From Spirochaetota bacterium (lineage in GTDB: Bacteria > Spirochaetota > Spirochaetia > Treponematales > Rectinemataceae), in assembly GCA_023421875.1 (NCBI GenBank), contig JAEZSM010000079.1, positions 1-9,895 of the forward strand: a DNA stretch of 9,895 nt, written 5' to 3'. Position numbers and translations under genes: made by a program. Shown here piece by piece: positions 6,554 through 9,895 of the stretch. Within the stretch, counting starts at the first letter, position 1, and each line of letters opens with the position of its first letter. Below the pieces are notes generated by a model. That model ran no database searches. It was not told the DNA's origin and saw nothing but the letters and a program-made list of their open reading frames with translations.

Positions 6554-7973
6554 AGTCGAGTTCGGATGAAGTGAGGGTCCAGGTAGCGCTGTCCGCCCTG
6601 GACCAGGCGAGCCTCTTTACGGCTATCTCGCCGGGAGCCCCAATCTCCAAATCCACACTGCGGCCGCCCGATGCCTGGACGGTGAGCTTGACCGCCTGGG
6701 CGTTGGAGCTCCAGAGTGTGAGAGCGTTGGTGACGTTGATATTGATGCTCTCGCCCTTGGTGTAATACTTCTCCACCCACTCCTTGCGGTCGGCTTCGTA
6801 GCGGAAGAGACAATTACCGCGGAAGCTTACCTGGACGATGAAGGGGTAGGGTCCCCTGGTCGACCTGAGGACTACCGCATCCTGGGACTTCGCTGGAGCG
6901 GTCGGTGCAGGCCCTTGGGGCACCGTGACCTCTCCTGTGGAAGCAGCTACCTCTGCAGAACCATCCAGAAAGCTTACCTTGAGCAGAGCGCCGGAAGCAG
7001 GCCGGTCTTTCTGGAAATCCTCGAGCGCTAAAAGAATATCAGGAGCCTCGTTCGCGTCCGGATCGAGTTCGGCCGATTCGCCCAGCCTGAGCTCCTTGGC
7101 GCCGAAGGGGGTTTCTACGACAACAGTTTCGCCGATAGTTCCGAGGCTGATCCTATACACATCCTCGTCAAAGGGTATGAGCAGGCTATCCCCTGGATAG
7201 AGCCGCTTCTGGAAATCACCCCCCTCGACCTTGTACTCCATAGGTCCTGTGCTCTCTGGAGCGCTGGATGAATTTCCTCCCAGCCTTCCCCCGACGAGTA
7301 TCCAGAGCAAGGCAGTGCCTATTATTAGTACCGCAAGAATTCCCAGAACTATGGTGCGCAGCGGCGTCTTGAGGCGGCCGTCGGCGGATATCTGTCTTTC
7401 ACCCATCGACTCCTGGGAAGCCTTAGTCTCAATTTTTTCTGGCGGTTTATGCGTTTCCGGCAAGGCTTCTTTTTTCTTTTTGCCTTGGCCCGCCGCCTTG
7501 GCTGCCGGTTCGGCGACGGCTGCGCCTGACCGCTCGGCCGTATTCTCCGTCAATCCGGATTCGGCCTTTCCTGCCGACACCACGCTCTCCGGGGTTTTGG
7601 CAGTCCCGCGCGGCGGTTCGAAGGCGGTTTCAGCCGCATGGCTCGGGTCTTTGGCGCCGGAGTCTCGCGGTTTCGTTCCTTTTTCTTTTAGATGATCAGC
7701 GGCATTGGCTGGGACCAATGATTCCTCAGTCGGCTCGGCGGGAGCATCGTTTGCTCTATAGCGTTTTACCAGCGCTTCGGCATCCAGTCCCAGATATTCG
7801 GAGTAATTCCTTATAAAACCGATAATATAGGGCTCGCCGGGGAAGCCTGTATAATCGTCGTTTTCGAGCTTGGAGAGAAAACGGACGCCTATATTGGTCT
7901 CATCCGCTATGCTGTCCAGCGTAAGACCCTTGGAGAGACGAGTTTCTTGCAGAATCGATCCAATCTTCGCCAT
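6552..7973 (-). CDS. rodZ: RodZ-like cell-shape protein (HTH, membrane anchor, periplasmic domains)
   Basis: A homologue of RodZ, the bitopic inner-membrane protein that links MreB filaments to the cell-wall elongation machinery. The N-terminal 70 residues form the HTH_25/Xre-like domain used by RodZ to bind MreB: IGSILQETRLSKGLTLDSIA, FLSKLENDDY and PYIIGFIRNYSEYLGLD. A long Ala/Pro/Lys/Glu-rich cytoplasmic linker spans about 75-203. One transmembrane helix lies at about 205-228, preceded by positive charges. The periplasmic part has two regions: about 245-345, which I do not recognise, and about 370-458, which resembles the C-terminal RodZ beta domain (DUF4115), with YYTKGESININVTNA and a following strand-rich stretch. 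The whole is 473 residues, longer than E. coli RodZ (337). The ATG at 7973 begins the conserved domain; AAGG lies 13 bases upstream, a somewhat long spacing. It lies 20 bp after the lolA-like gene and 8 bp before rimO. A general HTH regulator is less likely because of the membrane anchor. Confidence 0.9.
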   Translation of the reverse strand: MAKIGSILQETRLSKGLTLDSIADETNIGVRFLSKLENDDYTGFPGEPYIIGFIRNYSEYLGLDAEALVKRYRANDAPAEPTEESLVPANAADHLKEKGTKPRDSGAKDPSHAAETAFEPPRGTAKTPESVVSAGKAESGLTENTAERSGAAVAEPAAKAAGQGKKKKEALPETHKPPEKIETKASQESMGERQISADGRLKTPLRTIVLGILAVLIIGTALLWILVGGRLGGNSSSAPESTGPMEYKVEGGDFQKRLYPGDSLLIPFDEDVYRISLGTIGETVVVETPFGAKELRLGESAELDPDANEAPDILLALEDFQKDRPASGALLKVSFLDGSAEVAASTGEVTVPQGPAPTAPAKSQDAVVLRSTRGPYPFIVQVSFRGNCLFRYEADRKEWVEKYYTKGESININVTNALTLWSSNAQAVKLTVQASGGRSVDLEIGAPGEIAVKRLAWSRADSATWTLTSSELD

Positions 7974-7986
7974 CCCGGCTATTTCA

Positions 7987-7993
7987 CCTTCCC
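7987..7993 (-). promoter_or_regulatory. Probable ribosome binding site of rodZ
   Basis: The purine run GGGAAGG directly follows the TAA stop of the upstream lolA-like gene and lies 13 bases before the ATG at 7973. The spacing is longer than optimal, so initiation may partly depend on ribosomes arriving from the upstream gene. Confidence 0.4.
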
Positions 7994-8671
7994 TTACTGA
8001 AACAGGAAATTATTGTATACGTTTGCGCTGGCCGGCGCGTCGTATAAAAATCGAGTCGCGGGAATATTCTGGTTCAGCTTCATGGATGAAAGATCGAAAG
8101 AGATTTTCTCGTTGGCCACCGTCCATCCCTCAAGACGCAGCATGAGAAGACTGGATTCCGAAACCGATATCCGTACGGTCTTGAAACCCTCGGAAACTGT
8201 CTTTCGGGTGAGGACCAGCCTCTGGACCATCTCCCCCGATTCCCCGTCGAGGGGTTCGGCCTGGGGAGGGGATTTTTCCCAGGCGATGGTATAGTTGCGT
8301 TTCATCATAGAGAGCCCTTCCCGGGAGGCCAGGGCGACCGAGGCTGCCCCGAGGCCAGCGCTTCCGGTTTCCTGCTGGAGTACGGCCCTGTATTGGGGTA
8401 TGTAGACCACCAGACGCTCTCCGTCAAAGACTATTACCTGATCGGCGGGCTGGGTAAAGTCGATCCTGAGCAGCGAGGGCGACTTAAAGAAAAGCTTGCC
8501 CTTCATGTTCTGCCCACTGGAACTTATCTGTATAGCCGCTTCATAGTCATAAATTTCCGCGTAGCGATCGGACACCTTGGCGAAGAACTGCTCCGCCGTG
8601 GCTATTTCCTGGGCGGAAAGCGCCATGGATAGGGCGAGCAGGGCCAGTATTAGGAACGCAGTTTTCTTCAT
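7994..8671 (-). CDS. lolA: LolA-like periplasmic lipoprotein carrier
   Basis: A 225-residue secreted protein resembling LolA, the periplasmic chaperone that carries lipoproteins from the inner to the outer membrane. The N-terminus is a classic signal peptide: MKK, a hydrophobic core to about residue 18, and a probable signal peptidase I site after LSA at 18-20. There is no lipobox cysteine, so the mature protein should be soluble. The mature part shows LolA/LolB-fold features: an early helix (TAEQFFAKVSDRYAEI), alternating beta strands, GKLFFKSPSLLRIDF at about 58-72 (the LolA pattern of a strand followed by P-x-x-x-R-x-x), then VIVFDGERLVVYIPQ at about 79-93 and, near the end, NQNIPATRFLYDAP. 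It could instead be a broader LolA-superfamily sorting protein (DUF4292-like), so the exact substrate is uncertain. The ATG lies 4 bp after the pfp stop, with GGAAGG 11 bases upstream inside the last pfp codons. Placement beside rodZ fits an envelope role. Confidence 0.85.
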   Translation of the reverse strand: MKKTAFLILALLALSMALSAQEIATAEQFFAKVSDRYAEIYDYEAAIQISSSGQNMKGKLFFKSPSLLRIDFTQPADQVIVFDGERLVVYIPQYRAVLQQETGSAGLGAASVALASREGLSMMKRNYTIAWEKSPPQAEPLDGESGEMVQRLVLTRKTVSEGFKTVRISVSESSLLMLRLEGWTVANEKISFDLSSMKLNQNIPATRFLYDAPASANVYNNFLFQ

Positions 8672-8675
8672 AGGC

Positions 8676-9895
8676 TCATTTACCTTCCAGCTGTAAAAGA
8701 ATACTCGGCAGGTCCGTTACCGCAGGGGGACCGAAGTACTGAATGCTCCCCGGCAGCCTGTAGTCCGATGATGTGGACCACAGCTTTCGCTGGGCTGCGA
8801 AAAGCTTGAAGGGCTTGCCTTCGAGCTCGACCAGCGCTTTGCGGATTACCGGCTTGTCCGCGCCGTGACGGCGTTCGATATTCATCATGGAAACGAGGGG
8901 TATCCCGCCGGGGAGCCATTCGGATGCCGGGGCGGCGAGATTGCGTATCGATGCGATGTAGCCCGAAAGTCCGTTGAGGGCGAGGAGGAAGGCAGTATAC
9001 CCCAGGGAGTAGCAATAGTCGGCGTCGAAGTTGGTAGGGAATGCGCATCGGCCCTCGTAGCCCATAAAATGCGTCTGGTAGTCGAACTTGCCCTTGTAAG
9101 CGCCCTGGGCGGTCATTGCAGCCAGCCTCTCCTTTACCATTGCCACAAGGAGTTTTTCCGTCTCTATCCTGGAAACCTGTACGTTGCCGTGAGGATCCCG
9201 GTCCCAGCAGAGTTGGGCGCGGATATCCGAGGGGAGGGAGAGAAAGAGCGCCTTGGCCTGGGCAGAAAGACGCTGGGCGACAAAGTCTATCTGGGAATCC
9301 AGGGAGGGAAGGGCCTTGAATGCATCGGCGTCCTTGGCCAGCAGCTCATTGATACCGGCGATCAGGGTTTTCATCTCAGGGATGAATTCAATGAGACCTT
9401 CGGGGATCAGAACGACGCCGAAATTCTCTCCACCCGCGGCCCTGGCCGCTACCGAAGCGGCGATGGTCTCTACGATCGCCGAAAGGCTGATTTTTTTTGC
9501 CTCGATCTCCTCCGAGATGAGGGCGACGTTCGGTCTTGTCTGCAGGGCGCACTCCAGGGCGATATGGGAGGCTGAGCGGCCCATCAGCCTGATGAAATGC
9601 CAGTACTTTCTTCCCGACGGAGCGTCCCGGCAGATGTTGCCGATGAGTTCGGAATATACCTTCGTCGCCGTATCGAAACCGAAGGATGTCTCGATCCATT
9701 CGTTCTTGAGATCGCCGTCTATGGTCTTGGGAACGCCCACTACGGCGATGGAAGCGCCGTGGGTTGCGAAATACTCGGCCAGAAGAGCTGCGTTAGTGTT
9801 TGAATCGTCGCCGCCCACAACCACCAAGGCGTCCAGCTTATGCTGCCGGGCTACATCCAAAGCCTTAGCAAACTGCTCAGGACTCTCTATCTTGG
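8676..9895 (-). CDS. pfp: Pyrophosphate-dependent 6-phosphofructokinase, long form (5' end missing)
   Basis: Catalyses the reversible phosphorylation of fructose 6-phosphate to fructose 1,6-bisphosphate with pyrophosphate as donor, in cytoplasmic glycolysis and gluconeogenesis. The frame is open to the right edge, so the start lies outside; 405 residues are visible. Counting from the first visible codon, GGDDSNTNA at 27-35 has Asp where ATP-dependent enzymes have Gly after GGD. PKTIDGD at 55-61 has the Lys and Gly-Asp pattern of pyrophosphate enzymes rather than PxTIDND. MGRSAS at 104-109 is the sugar-phosphate motif, and PEG follows near 163. The C-terminal part, with MGYEGRCAFPTNFD, matches the long (about 550-570 residue) spirochaetal and plant-beta-like class, so about 150 N-terminal residues are missing. 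A TTG at 9860 is not the start, since conserved sequence continues upstream of it. The gene is the first visible member of the five-gene run; its promoter, if it leads the operon, is outside. Donor preference is inferred from signature residues. Confidence 0.95.
   Translation of the reverse strand, partial: KIESPEQFAKALDVARQHKLDALVVVGGDDSNTNAALLAEYFATHGASIAVVGVPKTIDGDLKNEWIETSFGFDTATKVYSELIGNICRDAPSGRKYWHFIRLMGRSASHIALECALQTRPNVALISEEIEAKKISLSAIVETIAASVAARAAGGENFGVVLIPEGLIEFIPEMKTLIAGINELLAKDADAFKALPSLDSQIDFVAQRLSAQAKALFLSLPSDIRAQLCWDRDPHGNVQVSRIETEKLLVAMVKERLAAMTAQGAYKGKFDYQTHFMGYEGRCAFPTNFDADYCYSLGYTAFLLALNGLSGYIASIRNLAAPASEWLPGGIPLVSMMNIERRHGADKPVIRKALVELEGKPFKLFAAQRKLWSTSSDYRLPGSIQYFGPPAVTDLPSILLQLEGK
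8683..8688 (-). promoter_or_regulatory. Ribosome binding site of the lolA-like gene, inside the end of pfp
   Basis: GGAAGG occupies part of the last codons of pfp, 11 bases before the ATG at 8671. Its position inside the upstream gene indicates translation from a shared mRNA rather than a separate promoter in the 4-bp gap. Confidence 0.5.

Larger units (their letters stand above)
2762..9895 (-). other. Probable five-gene transcription unit pfp-lolA-rodZ-rimO-uvrD
   Basis: The five genes run in the same direction with gaps of 4, 20 and 8 bp and then a 4-bp overlap. Ribosome binding sites for lolA and rimO overlap the preceding genes. No gap is long enough for an ordinary promoter, and no hairpin-plus-T-run terminator is visible between the genes. 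Internal promoters within coding sequence cannot be excluded by eye. Confidence 0.75.

Noticed and set aside
6544..6813. An N-terminal extension of about 90 residues on rimO, since the frame stays open upstream.
   Set aside because: It lies entirely in another frame of rodZ, has an Arg/Gln/His-rich composition typical of shadow translation, and the conserved RimO domain with its ribosome binding site begins at the TTG at 6543.
7231..7695. A 154-residue + strand frame opposite the rodZ linker.
   Set aside because: Its Ser/Pro/Ala-rich composition mirrors the linker codons on the other strand, and there is no ribosome binding site or homology I recognise.
8255..8285. A GC-rich inverted repeat (CCCC-GTCGA-GGGG) that could be a hairpin.
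   Set aside because: It lies inside the lolA-like coding region, lacks a T-run, and such short repeats are common by chance in GC-rich coding DNA.
8865..9575. A 236-residue open frame antisense to pfp.
   Set aside because: The opposite strand encodes all the conserved phosphofructokinase motifs; the + strand frame has shadow-like composition and no family resemblance.

Overview
The window is a dense, moderately GC-rich bacterial chromosome segment. Almost every base is coding, and I see no mobile elements, CRISPR arrays, tRNA or rRNA genes. The gene content suggests a spirochaete of the Treponema/Spirochaeta type. The main clue is a phosphofructokinase with the pyrophosphate-dependent signature (GGDD and PKTIDGD) of the long form known from Borrelia and Treponema. 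A LolA-like periplasmic carrier and a RodZ homologue also imply a diderm with MreB-dependent shape control. This placement is inference; no marker gene such as 16S rRNA is present.

Layout: the left 2.7 kb reads on the + strand. It holds the 3' three quarters of a glycogen synthase gene (glgA, cut by the window start), then after 51 bp an unrecognised membrane protein of about 503 residues. That protein carries two similar winged-helix-like modules. From 2762 to the right edge everything reads on the - strand. In transcription order the genes are: pyrophosphate-dependent phosphofructokinase (pfp, cut by the right edge), a LolA-like protein, a RodZ-like protein, the ribosomal protein S12 methylthiotransferase RimO, and a UvrD/PcrA-type helicase. 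The gaps are 4, 20 and 8 bp and then a 4-bp overlap, so these five genes are very probably one transcription unit with coupled translation. The + and - strand blocks converge at 2739/2762 with only 22 bp between stop codons and no visible terminator hairpin.

Functionally the - strand block mixes glycolysis (pfp), envelope biogenesis (lolA, rodZ), ribosome modification (rimO) and DNA repair (uvrD); it is better read as a conserved housekeeping cluster than as one pathway. The + strand block links glycogen synthesis to an unknown membrane protein only by position. The most interesting item is that membrane protein. The rest is ordinary housekeeping with some lineage-specific features: a low-complexity insertion in the helicase, and a long linker plus extra periplasmic region in RodZ. 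I found no convincing evidence of a new defence, mobile or secondary-metabolite system.
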